64,000 nt of DNA from Flectonema sp. DT1601 (Eukaryota > Euglenozoa > Diplonemea > Diplonemida > Diplonemidae), in the NCBI GenBank assembly GCA_964019425.1, contig OZ025841.1:372001-436000 (forward strand), read 5' to 3'. Positions 52,409-61,998 of this stretch are shown one piece after another. The first letter of the stretch is position 1. Each line of letters begins with the position of its first letter. The notes under the pieces are model-generated. The model was not told the DNA's origin and made no database searches. It worked only from the letters and a program-made list of their open reading frames with translations. The position numbers and the translations under genes were made by a program.

Positions 52409-55400
52409 TCATCTCTTCGTATCAAAACTAAGAACTGAAGCAGCTGATGGAAATGTTAACATAAATGGTGAAGCTGGTGAACTTTTAATTTTTCGATTTT
52501 TTTGTTTTTTTACTTTATACTGAAGAACACCATAGACAGATGCTGCTTTGACAGATGTTTTTATTTTTCTCCTACATGAAAAACCAACACCAACGTCACT
52601 CACATTCTCAACAGAAACAGATGAATTATTTATGTGATGGAGTAGTTTATTTTTTATCGAACACGTTGTAGCAGATGCCCAATTTAAATTACTCAAAGTC
52701 TTTAATTGTTCTTCAACTTGTTTAAGGTGTGGACGGTTCTTTGAGAAATAAAAATCGTCTCGTAGATTATTAATGCCTTTTAACCAATATTTTTTGTGTG
52801 AAATTCTTGAATAAGTTTCTAATTTAGTAGTTATGTATTTTGTTAAATTAAACCACTGTTCTGTTTCTGTTAATGTGTGCGCAGCTCGGATTAATATTTC
52901 CAACTCGTAAAGTTGTGCAATACCAATTCCGATGATCGTTTTAACAAACAAAGAGCTCCCTCGAAACAACTGCATTCGCTGTAGCTTCACGAGCTGACGT
53001 CTCGTCTCTCGTTCTTTCAATAATAATATTATTTTTTTATTTTTATATTGAACTTTTAAATAACTATTATGTTCTCGTATTTTAATTTTATTGGTGATCC
53101 GAATGGCGGCTGCCATGGTGATTTCTTGTGCTGTGGATATACAACTTGTTCGTTGTTGAATTAAATGAGAAAGACCGTTCTTGTCTATTATAAGTCGATC
53201 AATTTCTTCATTACTAATTAGGTTTACGATTTCTATTAATTTATATTTTTTAAAACGAAAAAAATTTTCATCATATATGATCTTTTTAATCGCTATCCAG
53301 TGTTTTTTTGATCCAGTTTGTAAGAAGTCTTGTTTCTCATTTTTTTTCATTTCCATCAAAGCCGCATGCCAATTATCAAAAATACAATCTCTATTTAACC
53401 GTTCACTCTCTATAGTGTAGCTTTGCAACAGTTCTATTGAATGAAATAATTGCTCTTTAATCAGCTGGTCTCTGCTGCACTCCGCATCGTGTAGAACGTA
53501 AAGAATCTCACCGTAGATTCCTATCGTAAATATCTTTTCAAACTGTAATTGTTCTTGAATCGAAATACCTTTTCTACGAAGTGATTCGCAATGGTTATAC
53601 TTGAGTATTTCATAGTGACGTGCTTGTGATAATAAGCACGAGTCGTATGAGGCTTCTTTTGTAGCTCGTTGGGCTTCTTCTTGTCGACAGTGCCACCAAC
53701 GAGCTGCGAAAATGGATTCTATTGAGGAAAGCCCTTTAAAAAAACTCATCTTAAATAGTGTTCTTTGTTCTGTTTCACTGTAATCAAGAGATTTACGGGT
53801 GGTTGTTTCGGATATGATTGTTTTGTGGAGGTCAAGTATTAAACTGTGATAGTGTTTTGATGAATTTCTGATCCTAATTCTGACGATCACCTCGTCTAAG
53901 GCGATGCTATTAAACCAGAAAAGAGATCTCTGTGAAGCTTCCAACCGATAAAGAGACAGTAATTCCTGTTTGTACAGTCTTTGAGTACGTATAAGAACTC
54001 GCGCTGCTGCATCTAATACAGCACGTCCTTCAGAAAGAATGGATTCCAACGTCAGTAATTCACGATGTTCTGATATTCCAATCCATGCTCTGTTCTTTCC
54101 TTCTTCCAATAACGTTTCTTTCACTAAATTACCCAAGTGACAGAGTCTCCTAAGCCTGAATACTTTTCTGTATTGTCGTTGAACAAGAATAGCATATTTT
54201 AACAAGACAGCTTCTCCGACGTGGCATTTTCCAGATGCGAATAAAGTAAGAGTTTGCATGCTAATCGTTGATTGTCTTCGGATGTTTAGTACAAGATCTG
54301 CTTCAGTCTTTACTGATGAACACCCGTTTGAGTTAGTTGGGTCGCTTACTGTCTTGGAATCGTTTAAAAGATCAATGAAATTATTTATTGTTTGATTCAC
54401 AGTTAGACATGAGTGTTTAGCATGGATGCATATTTTATCAAAATCTAGGATTTCAATCACGATCTCAATGTTGTTTTTATGTGGCAACAGACGCTTTATT
54501 ATTGTAATAACCAAAACAAATACTTCGTATATATCTGCTGATTCTAATCCCTCAGTCAATACCGGTGATGGAGCTCCATTAAGAACCCTACATAGAGAAG
54601 ACATAAACTGAACTCGCAATGGTTCATTGTGAAAGTAAGCTGCATCTCTTGCTATGTATTCAGATTCGCATATAAAATCGAGCAATAAAACGACTTCTAG
54701 TGTGATTGGTAAGTAGCAACCCCATGATTCGTTGTTTGATAATATTAATAAAAGTGATTCTAGTTTCTGTGACATTCTGAGGACCCGTTTGTTAACTGGA
54801 ACAGAGTAACACAACTCACGAAGAAGGACGAGCGTCGCAATAGTGGTCGAAACCTGACTCTCAAATTTACAACAACCATCCAATAATAAAACATGAATTT
54901 CATTAGCAAAAATCATCTGACGTTCATGAGGCCATCGTATAGCCTTTTTCAACAATGATACTAAATACGTAATTAAGAAAGAAGATCTACACGGCCATAT
55001 CACTGCCAACACTGTTGCCAACCGAGTAAACGTGTTTGGCTGCATAAGCAACTCAGCATGTGACTCCGTTAATACTAATAATGATAATATCTGAACTATA
55101 TCTGCAACAGCATTCGGATGATGTGTGACTTTTCCATTTAACAATGAACCGAGAAGAGCTGTAAAAGCTGCTGTGTTTGATAGCAGTAGTCTACCTACAA
55201 CTTCACTAGGGGTACATGTGAAGGCTTCCATCTCAATCATGTCAGACTCAAGAGATATCTGTTCTGGTGATTTGTGTAAAGAATCAGACTGCAACACACT
55301 ACACTCAGACAGTAGTCTAGAGTACACTGTTATTGCTGACAGCAAAACAGATATCTCTGAGGTTGATTCTTGCAGCGTTGACCGTACCAATACTGATGTT

Positions 55401-56068
55401 ATATTCTCAACATCAATAGCTCCAACTACAGACATGAGTTCCAACCCGTGAGGTAATAGTATTTCAATTGTACAAAGAGTTTGTCCTTTCGACTTCATTA
55501 TTCCGTTCACCAAGCTCACAATACATTTAGTTGATTCACATATCGCACGTGCATTGTTAGTGGAGTGTAACACAAATTGACTTGTTGCCTTTAAAATATA
55601 TTCATTCTTTGTTAAACTTAGAACGGTTGATAATGGTTCAACTCCATGCTTATCAATAAAAAGATTTCTAAATAATTGACATCTAAGAGACGCGAAGCAT
55701 AAAACTTGACAAGCAACGTGTAAAAGTTTTTTTGAAAGCCGAATATGGTTAGATGCCTTACAATAAAAGATCGTGTCCGATAAAAGTTCCATAATACCAC
55801 ATTCAATTAGTTTTTCTTCTTCTGATTTTGATAAGCTGTCATTGTAGGATAGAGTCGATAACAACAATTGCAATACAGACATCTTAACTAACATACTCCC
55901 ACTTATCGCTGCATCAATCAAATCTAACAATAATATATTATCGTCTCCCTGAAAGAGTGCATCTCTGACAGCTTCTTCCCCAAGAGAATCTATTTTTGAA
56001 AGAAAAAGAGCACGATCTGTGTCGCTATCTATAGTCGCATAAGACGATAATAACAAATTAGCAGTCAT
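52409..56068 (-). CDS. Helical-repeat (ARM/HEAT-like) protein with IQ motif and coiled coil, 1219 aa
   Basis: A single-exon frame from the ATG at 56068. Residues about 1-560 are an all-helical array reminiscent of ARM/HEAT repeats (SVLQLLLSTLSYNDSLSKSE; AVADIVQILSLLVLTESHAE; ITLEVVLLLDFICESEYIA). An IQ-like helix (LVQRQYRKVFRLRRL) near residue 630 is followed by about 500 helical, charged residues with many Arg/Lys/Glu heptads (likely coiled coil), ending in a basic Ser-rich tail. No catalytic motif or named family is recognised. The architecture suggests a cytoskeletal or ciliary scaffold; this is inference. It is closely spaced to the AAAP gene downstream (132 nt from stop to ATG), as in polycistronic arrays. 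Confidence 0.78.
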   Translation of the reverse strand: MTANLLLSSYATIDSDTDRALFLSKIDSLGEEAVRDALFQGDDNILLLDLIDAAISGSMLVKMSVLQLLLSTLSYNDSLSKSEEEKLIECGIMELLSDTIFYCKASNHIRLSKKLLHVACQVLCFASLRCQLFRNLFIDKHGVEPLSTVLSLTKNEYILKATSQFVLHSTNNARAICESTKCIVSLVNGIMKSKGQTLCTIEILLPHGLELMSVVGAIDVENITSVLVRSTLQESTSEISVLLSAITVYSRLLSECSVLQSDSLHKSPEQISLESDMIEMEAFTCTPSEVVGRLLLSNTAAFTALLGSLLNGKVTHHPNAVADIVQILSLLVLTESHAELLMQPNTFTRLATVLAVIWPCRSSFLITYLVSLLKKAIRWPHERQMIFANEIHVLLLDGCCKFESQVSTTIATLVLLRELCYSVPVNKRVLRMSQKLESLLLILSNNESWGCYLPITLEVVLLLDFICESEYIARDAAYFHNEPLRVQFMSSLCRVLNGAPSPVLTEGLESADIYEVFVLVITIIKRLLPHKNNIEIVIEILDFDKICIHAKHSCLTVNQTINNFIDLLNDSKTVSDPTNSNGCSSVKTEADLVLNIRRQSTISMQTLTLFASGKCHVGEAVLLKYAILVQRQYRKVFRLRRLCHLGNLVKETLLEEGKNRAWIGISEHRELLTLESILSEGRAVLDAAARVLIRTQRLYKQELLSLYRLEASQRSLFWFNSIALDEVIVRIRIRNSSKHYHSLILDLHKTIISETTTRKSLDYSETEQRTLFKMSFFKGLSSIESIFAARWWHCRQEEAQRATKEASYDSCLLSQARHYEILKYNHCESLRRKGISIQEQLQFEKIFTIGIYGEILYVLHDAECSRDQLIKEQLFHSIELLQSYTIESERLNRDCIFDNWHAALMEMKKNEKQDFLQTGSKKHWIAIKKIIYDENFFRFKKYKLIEIVNLISNEEIDRLIIDKNGLSHLIQQRTSCISTAQEITMAAAIRITNKIKIREHNSYLKVQYKNKKIILLLKERETRRQLVKLQRMQLFRGSSLFVKTIIGIGIAQLYELEILIRAAHTLTETEQWFNLTKYITTKLETYSRISHKKYWLKGINNLRDDFYFSKNRPHLKQVEEQLKTLSNLNWASATTCSIKNKLLHHINNSSVSVENVSDVGVGFSCRRKIKTSVKAASVYGVLQYKVKKQKNRKIKSSPASPFMLTFPSAASVLSFDTKR

Positions 56069-56097
56069 TGTGGTTGCATGTTTGTGAGAATATGTTT

Positions 56098-56099
56098 CT
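56098..56099 (-). promoter_or_regulatory. Trans-splice acceptor for the ARM-like/IQ gene
   Basis: On the minus strand ATTTTTCATATTTCAG is followed by a 29-nt leader AAACATATTCTCAC... and the ATG at 56068. Pyrimidine-rich with a TTTCAG end; no coding exon precedes it. Confidence 0.55.
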
Positions 56100-57436
56100 G
56101 AAATATGAAAAATAAATAAATAAATAACAGCAACAAGTATATGTATTCGATGCCATAAATCTATTTGAGGGGTGTGCTTACGTGTGTGAAAGATGTGCTT
56201 TACGAGCTTGCAGTACAGGGCGAGGGACTAATCCACGAAAGGGGGAAAAAAAAAAAACGGTTCAGGTCCTGCACAGTTAAAAACGTTTTTTTTTTTTTTT
56301 TTTTTTTTTTTTGATGGTAACCTAACCTTTCCCATTTTTTTTTTTTTTTTTTTTTAAAACCTTCCCTTTTCCCCTGAATACAGCAAAAAAAAAAGAAGAA
56401 AAAAAAAAAGAAAAAAGAAATAACGCAGGAGAAGAAACGAAAAAATTCTAATTTTTTTTTGTTTGTTAACGAACAACACAACAAGGTAGTTGAACGCAGG
56501 TTAGCAAGATGGCTGTACAGAGTCTCTTCCTCATCAGATGTAGTGCCGTTTTGGAAGATCTATGTTCGCGAAAAAAAGACTCACAAAAGTATTGCAAAAC
56601 AACAATCAAAATTAGAGCGCATGACAGGGGTTCGCTCAGCTGTTACTTTTCGTTGATATATTGCATTTCTGACTTTTTGTTTTTTTTTGTTTTTTTTTTC
56701 TTCATTTCAAAAATTTCTTTCATATCCTATTAAGAAAGGAAGACCAAGGTTCTTAATTGCGGCTAAGGGAAAAACCTTTCCAAGGGGTTCATACGGTCAC
56801 TGAGGCAAAAAAACATTGGCAACTCCTGCTTTTTTTTGTTTTTATTCTGCTCCTTTCCCCCATTGGTTTTTTTTTATCCGAATTGTCGAAAAATCGGGCT
56901 TCAACAGGGATTTAACCTCCCCCTTCCACAACAGGTAAGTAAATAACTCTAGTCAAACATATACGGGAATAGCAAGAACACGGGAGGGCAACATAATACG
57001 AAGCTCTTGGTAAATACCTATATATAAAGCACATCACAGCTAATCTGAATTTTTTTTTTTTTTTTTTTTTTTTTAATAGTAGAAAAAGAGAATTTATAAA
57101 AATAGCTTATTGCGGTTTGTGTACCAAACGAAACTGAAATATTGAGGGAATTTTTTTTTTTTTTTTTTTTTTTTCCCTGCTTGTGTGCTTGATCCCGAAA
57201 AATCACAACATCTTTTCCCCCTCCCCCGATTACTCTTGATTGGCTCATAAGTAGTGTCTGCAACACTGGAGGCCCTAGCGTCTGAAACACTTATCTCTTT
57301 GATTTTTCGTTCTTTTTCTTTTTTTTTTTTTTTCTTGTTCTACACGCGTAACTATGAATACAACAGCCTAAAAGAGAGCCTTTTATTTATTATTTCTTTA
57401 TCAGTATCCGTCATCAGGGGAAGAGAGATTGACAGG

Positions 57437-57505
57437 AGGTAACTTGATACTGTAATAAAGCAACTTCAAATTTGGCTAAAACTATAACCAAAACCTGGTT
57501 GCCAA
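57437..57505 (+). repeat. Dispersed repeat (TTGATACT...GCAACTTG family), copy 3
   Basis: GGTAACTTGATACTGTAAT, AAAGCAACTTCAAATTTGGC, then ACCAAAACCTGGTTGCC. Less conserved than the other two copies, with a short deletion in the middle. Confidence 0.6.
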
Positions 57506-58196
57506 TGTACTCTATAAAATCGGGAGGGCGCGAAAATTTTAAAGCAACAGGGACAGCGTCTTGAGGATGTTTCTTTAAGAAAAAAAGTGTTTTTTTTTTT
57601 TTTTTTTAAACAAATACTTCCTCGCGGACAAGTCAAAGCCCGCGGAAAAGTCGAAGCCCGCTGAAAAAAACGAGCCAGCACGGTTCATAAGTCCGAAGCG
57701 GTCAATGCTTCAGAACCTGGAAAGAATGATTTAATAGGCAAAAACCCATTTCACAAAAAGAATACTTGTCTCCCCCCCCCTCCGTCTGAGATCACATCGA
57801 CTGCGCTCACAAGCGCAGGTAATATGACTTCGTCAGTTTACAAACACACATGAAAAAAAGAACAACAAAACGAAAAAAAAAGAAAAAAAAAAAAGGAGAA
57901 GAGAAGAGAAGAAAGATCAGTGTAAAAACAAAAAAAATAATAAAAAAAGAGAATAATAAGAGATAAAAAGAACAATCAATCTTCTTGATCAATTCTCATG
58001 GATAATTTTTTCAAAGTTAGAGCAGATAATTTAGTCTACTCTTAACAACATTATTAAAAAACAAAAAAAAAAAAAAACTGCTGTCTCGCAAGGTATAGAA
58101 TTTCAAGTTAAGTCGAATCTGTTTATTTTTTAAATTTTTTTTTCCAGAATTTGTATACATAAATACCATAAATAATGTTAACATACTGTTGTGATG

Positions 58197-59477
58197 CTAT
58201 GGGGCCTTGGCCATACCGCCATGCTCATGAATTTGACGCATAAAAGACGTGTCTAGTATCGATGACAAACGATTTTTTGGATGCTTAAAAAAACCTGATT
58301 TGGTAACACAATTTGATCGAAGAATCTCAAGAGCAGTTAACCTTTTAAGAGGATCCTTGTCGATGCATTGACGAACCAGTTGAATGAGATCACAAGACCT
58401 GTCTGAGATTAGTTTTTCATCGAATCCCTGCTCTCTAAAAGTTCTCCAAGGCAACTCAGCACCTGAAGGAGGAGTTACCCCTGAAAGCAATTCGTATGCG
58501 GAAACACCAAGACTGAATACATCAGCTTCTTTTAAATGTGTTTTATCATTTAACATCTCCAATGGAAGGTATCTAATGTCACCCTCCTCTAGTGAGAACC
58601 GCGTTACATCACCAAGTGAACCAGAAGTCCAGCTGTCGATACTAGCAGCAAGCATAGTACTGCTAGAATCAACTTGGTCTAGGAAGTGAGCGTGTCCGAA
58701 ATCACCTAGTTTGTAAGTTCCGTCATTCCCGATATATATATTTTCGGGTTTGACATCAAGATGGACGACTCTCACCTCTTCGTGTAAGTGATTGAGAGCT
58801 ATCGCTACTTGTGAAAGAAAGTTTACCACCGATTCGTCTGTCCAGTAGTTGGTTCTCGATATCGCCGCCTGCAATGATCCCCCAGAGCAAAACTCTGCTT
58901 GCAAATATAACTGTTTCTCTTCTACCCAACAACTGTAATATCTAACAATTTGAGGAGAGTTACAACGTGCCATAATACGAGCCTCATCTATCCTCCTGCT
59001 GAACTCTCTCTTGTTACGAATCGCAGTATCTAATATCTTAACAGCGTAGTGCATACCATCAAGAATGTGTTGGGCTTGAATGACGTGACCGAAATTACCA
59101 AATCCGAGTTCGTGAATAGTTTTAAATTGATTATTAAACCATCCATTCATTACAGGGACGTCAGATATTTGAGGAGAAGGAGGGCGATCAGTCGACACGA
59201 ATGCTAGACCTAAAGGACTAGCAAAGGGTGTTGAACATGAAGATGCTGCAACTTGACTTCTTATGGGAACATACATTCTAGAAACTCTATCTCTCTTAGG
59301 CATCTCCGGACTCACCGATCTAACAGGCGCTGTGATACCTTGCTTTATGGTTTCTTCTACCTCTCTTCTTGCAATTTCTTTTTCATTCTTCTTCTTTGGG
59401 GTACTCGGTGCTTCTCCGAACATAATTCCACCACCAGCTAATCTTGGGGTGGATGGTGGGGTCGACCCGCCTTCCAT
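58197..59477 (-). CDS. WEE1: Wee1-type protein kinase
   Basis: A single-exon protein of 426 aa from the ATG at 59477. A Ser/Pro-rich N terminus with several TP/SP sites (STPPSTPRL; APSTPKKK; SVSPEMPK) precedes a kinase domain at about 115-395. The domain has ELGFGNFGHV (P-loop), HYAVKILD, VRYYSCWVEEKQLYLQAEFC and GGSLQAAI (the Wee1 YxxW/EYCxGGSL pattern), HLDVKPENIYI, KLGDFGHAHF and EEGDIRYLPLEML. The EGDxRYLPxE activation segment and HLDVKP loop are Wee1/Myt1 hallmarks and separate it from ordinary Ser/Thr kinases. Family members phosphorylate the CDK1 glycine-loop Tyr and restrain entry into mitosis. Nothing after the kinase suggests a membrane anchor, so Wee1 fits better than Myt1. AAACAG and GGACATCAG upstream (about 59500-59530) are candidate trans-splice sites. 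Confidence 0.92.
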   Translation of the reverse strand: MEGGSTPPSTPRLAGGGIMFGEAPSTPKKKNEKEIARREVEETIKQGITAPVRSVSPEMPKRDRVSRMYVPIRSQVAASSCSTPFASPLGLAFVSTDRPPSPQISDVPVMNGWFNNQFKTIHELGFGNFGHVIQAQHILDGMHYAVKILDTAIRNKREFSRRIDEARIMARCNSPQIVRYYSCWVEEKQLYLQAEFCSGGSLQAAISRTNYWTDESVVNFLSQVAIALNHLHEEVRVVHLDVKPENIYIGNDGTYKLGDFGHAHFLDQVDSSSTMLAASIDSWTSGSLGDVTRFSLEEGDIRYLPLEMLNDKTHLKEADVFSLGVSAYELLSGVTPPSGAELPWRTFREQGFDEKLISDRSCDLIQLVRQCIDKDPLKRLTALEILRSNCVTKSGFFKHPKNRLSSILDTSFMRQIHEHGGMAKAP

Positions 59478-59767
59478 GTTTTTTTAACGGGTGGCCTTCC
59501 CGGGGGATTGGTTCTGATGTCCCTGTTTGTTTATAAAAAAGAAATAATTTTCAAATTTAATTTACTCATTCTTATTGTTTCAGACTGAGAGACCATCGAA
59601 ATTGGTTGCTGTATTTTTCAAAAAAAAAAAAAAAAAAAAAACGTTATTAATGTAAGACCTTCTCCTTTCCCACAATAACCGAATAATAATGAACTAAAAG
59701 GCTAATTTTGTATTTATTACGTAAGGCCCCCTACACTGCCCAATTTTTCGTTCTTTTTCAAAACACT

Positions 59768-59814
<47 letters not shown>

Positions 59815-59998
59815 CCGGCTGAATACCCCTATTTTGCCTCACGTCGGGCTAGTCAGAGCCCGTGCCTTTTAATCTGTTCACACAGTTACTTTCTGAGATA
59901 CTATAAAGTGTAGTTTTTTTTTTTTTTTTTTTTCAAGTTGTCCTTTACTCGTATCGTTATAGTAAACGTGGTTGTGACAAATGAACAAAAGTTCCTTT
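59478..59998. other. Intergenic between small TM gene and Wee1
   Basis: The spacer contains one of the longest T runs in the window (about 59777-59815) plus an A run at 59621-59641. No gene is seen. Confidence 0.6.
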
Positions 59999-60241
59999 CT
60001 AGTGTCCCTTGCTGTATGGGTTGTATGAAATGTCATTCATACGAGGTTCATATGCTCCTACAGCTCTCGGCCATAATCCCCATCTGCCGATGTTTATATT
60101 TTGATACGATAAGTTGCACAAACCAAGTACGGCAAACACACCAATGGTGTAGACACCTCCCTGAAGACATCTAGTCACAACTTTGTGAAGTTGTGGCCCT
60201 CCGATGTGCATCCTGTCTGGGTTTGCAGGTTCTCCTCCCAT
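59999..60241 (-). CDS. Small single-TM protein, 80 aa, possibly mitochondrial
   Basis: The ATG at 60241 (MGGEPANPDRMHIGGPQLHK...) follows a clear T-rich acceptor and 27-nt leader, which is the main reason to accept this short frame. One hydrophobic segment (GGVYTIGVFAVLGLCNLSY) lies between a polar N terminus and a Tyr/Asn/Arg-rich C terminus (GRWGLWPRAVGAYEPRMND). Size and layout resemble small respiratory-complex subunits, but I cannot match it to one. Its codon use is ordinary and it lacks the homopolymer residues that mark the spurious frames around it. Confidence 0.65.
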   Translation of the reverse strand: MGGEPANPDRMHIGGPQLHKVVTRCLQGGVYTIGVFAVLGLCNLSYQNINIGRWGLWPRAVGAYEPRMNDISYNPYSKGH

Positions 60242-60268
60242 TTTCTTTTTTGTTGGATACTCCTCGGT

Positions 60269-60271
60269 CTG
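60269..60271 (-). promoter_or_regulatory. Trans-splice acceptor for the 80-aa gene
   Basis: On the minus strand TATTTTTATCTTTTCAG is followed by ACCGAGGAGTATCC, an A-rich stretch and the ATG. This is one of the best pyrimidine-tract acceptors in the window. Confidence 0.65.
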
Positions 60272-61645
60272 AAAAGATAAAAATATAATAAAGAAAACAA
60301 ACTAGATTTTCTCATAAGAATGCTTCTTGCAGTTGTATTTATGTCATCCTGTGAGAAAAATAATTTTTTGCCGCTCAATCAAACTAATAGTCCTTTTCGT
60401 CATAAGCAATCGGTATGGGTTCAGGGCTGAGAAAGACAATCATATGAAAGAAAAAAAATAAAAAAATAAAAAAAAATATTTTTGTTCTGGGGAGTATGGT
60501 GGTTTTTCTTTTTTTTTTTTTTTTGGTTTGTTTTGTTCTTTCTTTTTTTTGGTTTGTTTTTTTTGGTGGGCTAATGCGCGAAGGGAGTGTTTTCCTTTTT
60601 CCCATTTTTTTTTTATTTTATTTTTTATCTTATTTTTTTTTTTATATATTTTCGTCGTGCTAAAAACTAAAACATAACCGCTCCTACATTCCCCGAAACC
60701 GGTCGGTAGAACCCGTTTTTTTTTTTTTTTTTTTTTTTTTTTTCTCCCTTTTCCAATCTGTTGCTCATTTTGAGCTAACAGTCTTCCTTTGTGGCTGTTC
60801 GCGCTCGTTCGTTTTAGTCGACGACCACCAATGAATATGACTGAGATAAAAACAGAATTCACTGTTACATATTTTTATTACACATTAAAAAATTATAATT
60901 TCTCTACTACAAATCACAAGCTTTTGGGGGTCATCGTTTTCCCTTTTTTTTTTTTTTTTTTTTTTCCATAGCATTTTTTTATATTTTGGTTAAACAAACA
61001 TAGCTCAAGCAAAATCATTCCTTCGCTCGGGGAAAAACAAAGTTTTTTTTTTTTTTTTTCCTCCCTTCCCGCCGGAATATTCTACATACATTCACGAATA
61101 ATAGCACAAACCTCTTATGAGAATCTCACCCAAACGAAAACATTTCCCAGTTTGAAAAAAAAAAAACAGTGTGTGGGTTATGATTTCATTCACGCGAACA
61201 ACGAACGTACCTCAAGATCGCGCTTATTTATTTTTTTTTTTTTTTGTTCTTGTCTGGTACAAAAATAGCATAGCTGAATCTCTCTGTTGCACAGGGCGCG
61301 ATTTTTGCTTCTTGATTACCGTCTCTAAATTAGAATTCGATTAGCTCATCAAAAACAGTTAGTATCTACGTGGCTACATAAGCACAATTATGACAACGTT
61401 CGACAGAGCATGGCTTTGTGACAAACCATTACAACTACAGAGTTGTATATAATTATCGCTGCTTTCTTTGCACATGTGATATCAACGGACCAATGAATTT
61501 TAAATTTTTTTTTTTTTTTTTTTTTTTGAGACAGCACATTGCTTGAGTCACTTATTACAAAAAATATTACTTTGGAGGATATAGATATAGACTTGGACTT
61601 CTACACGAAATTATGTCACTTTCATACGCTCACCTTTTTCACAAG

Positions 61646-61681
<36 letters not shown>

Positions 61682-61906
61682 AAATAACAAAAAGTAAGTT
61701 CCATTGTCGTTAAGTTTTTTTTCTTCTTTTTATTTCATTTTATTTTATTTTTATTTTCCGTTCTTTCAAAAAAAAAAAAAACATATGAACATAATTACGT
61801 AACTTACAACACTCTTTTCTTAGATGGTTGCTAGAAGCTGTTAGTATGTTGTAGAGGCCGTCGTTGAGTCCCAAAGTAACAACAATAACAAAAGAAAAAA
61901 AAAAAA

Positions 61907-61998
61907 AACCATTCAGATTAGCATTATATTTCGTTGAACGCAGACAATAACTTTGCTTTTAATTTGAATAGTTTCTTTCTCCGAACTGCGTCGGTATT
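61907..61998 (+). repeat. Hairpin-ended dispersed repeat, copy 6
   Basis: AACCATTCAGATTAGC, ATTTCGTTGAACGCAGACAA, AATTTGAATAGTTTCTTTC, then CCGAACTGCGTCGGTA and an A tract. About 92 bp, close to the compact copy at 36829-36910, so this length is probably the basic unit; longer copies carry an extra AATCTTG...ATAAGAAA segment. Confidence 0.8.

Larger units (their letters stand above)
56069..58196. other. Intergenic, homopolymer-rich, one dispersed repeat
   Basis: T/A runs at 56287-56312, 56336-56355, 57050-57074 and 57150-57174 dominate. One copy of the TTGATACT repeat lies at 57437-57505. The GC-richer part near 57600-57720 contains a small direct repeat (GTCAAAGCCCGCGGA / GTCGAAGCCCGCTGA). 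No gene is seen. Confidence 0.6.
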
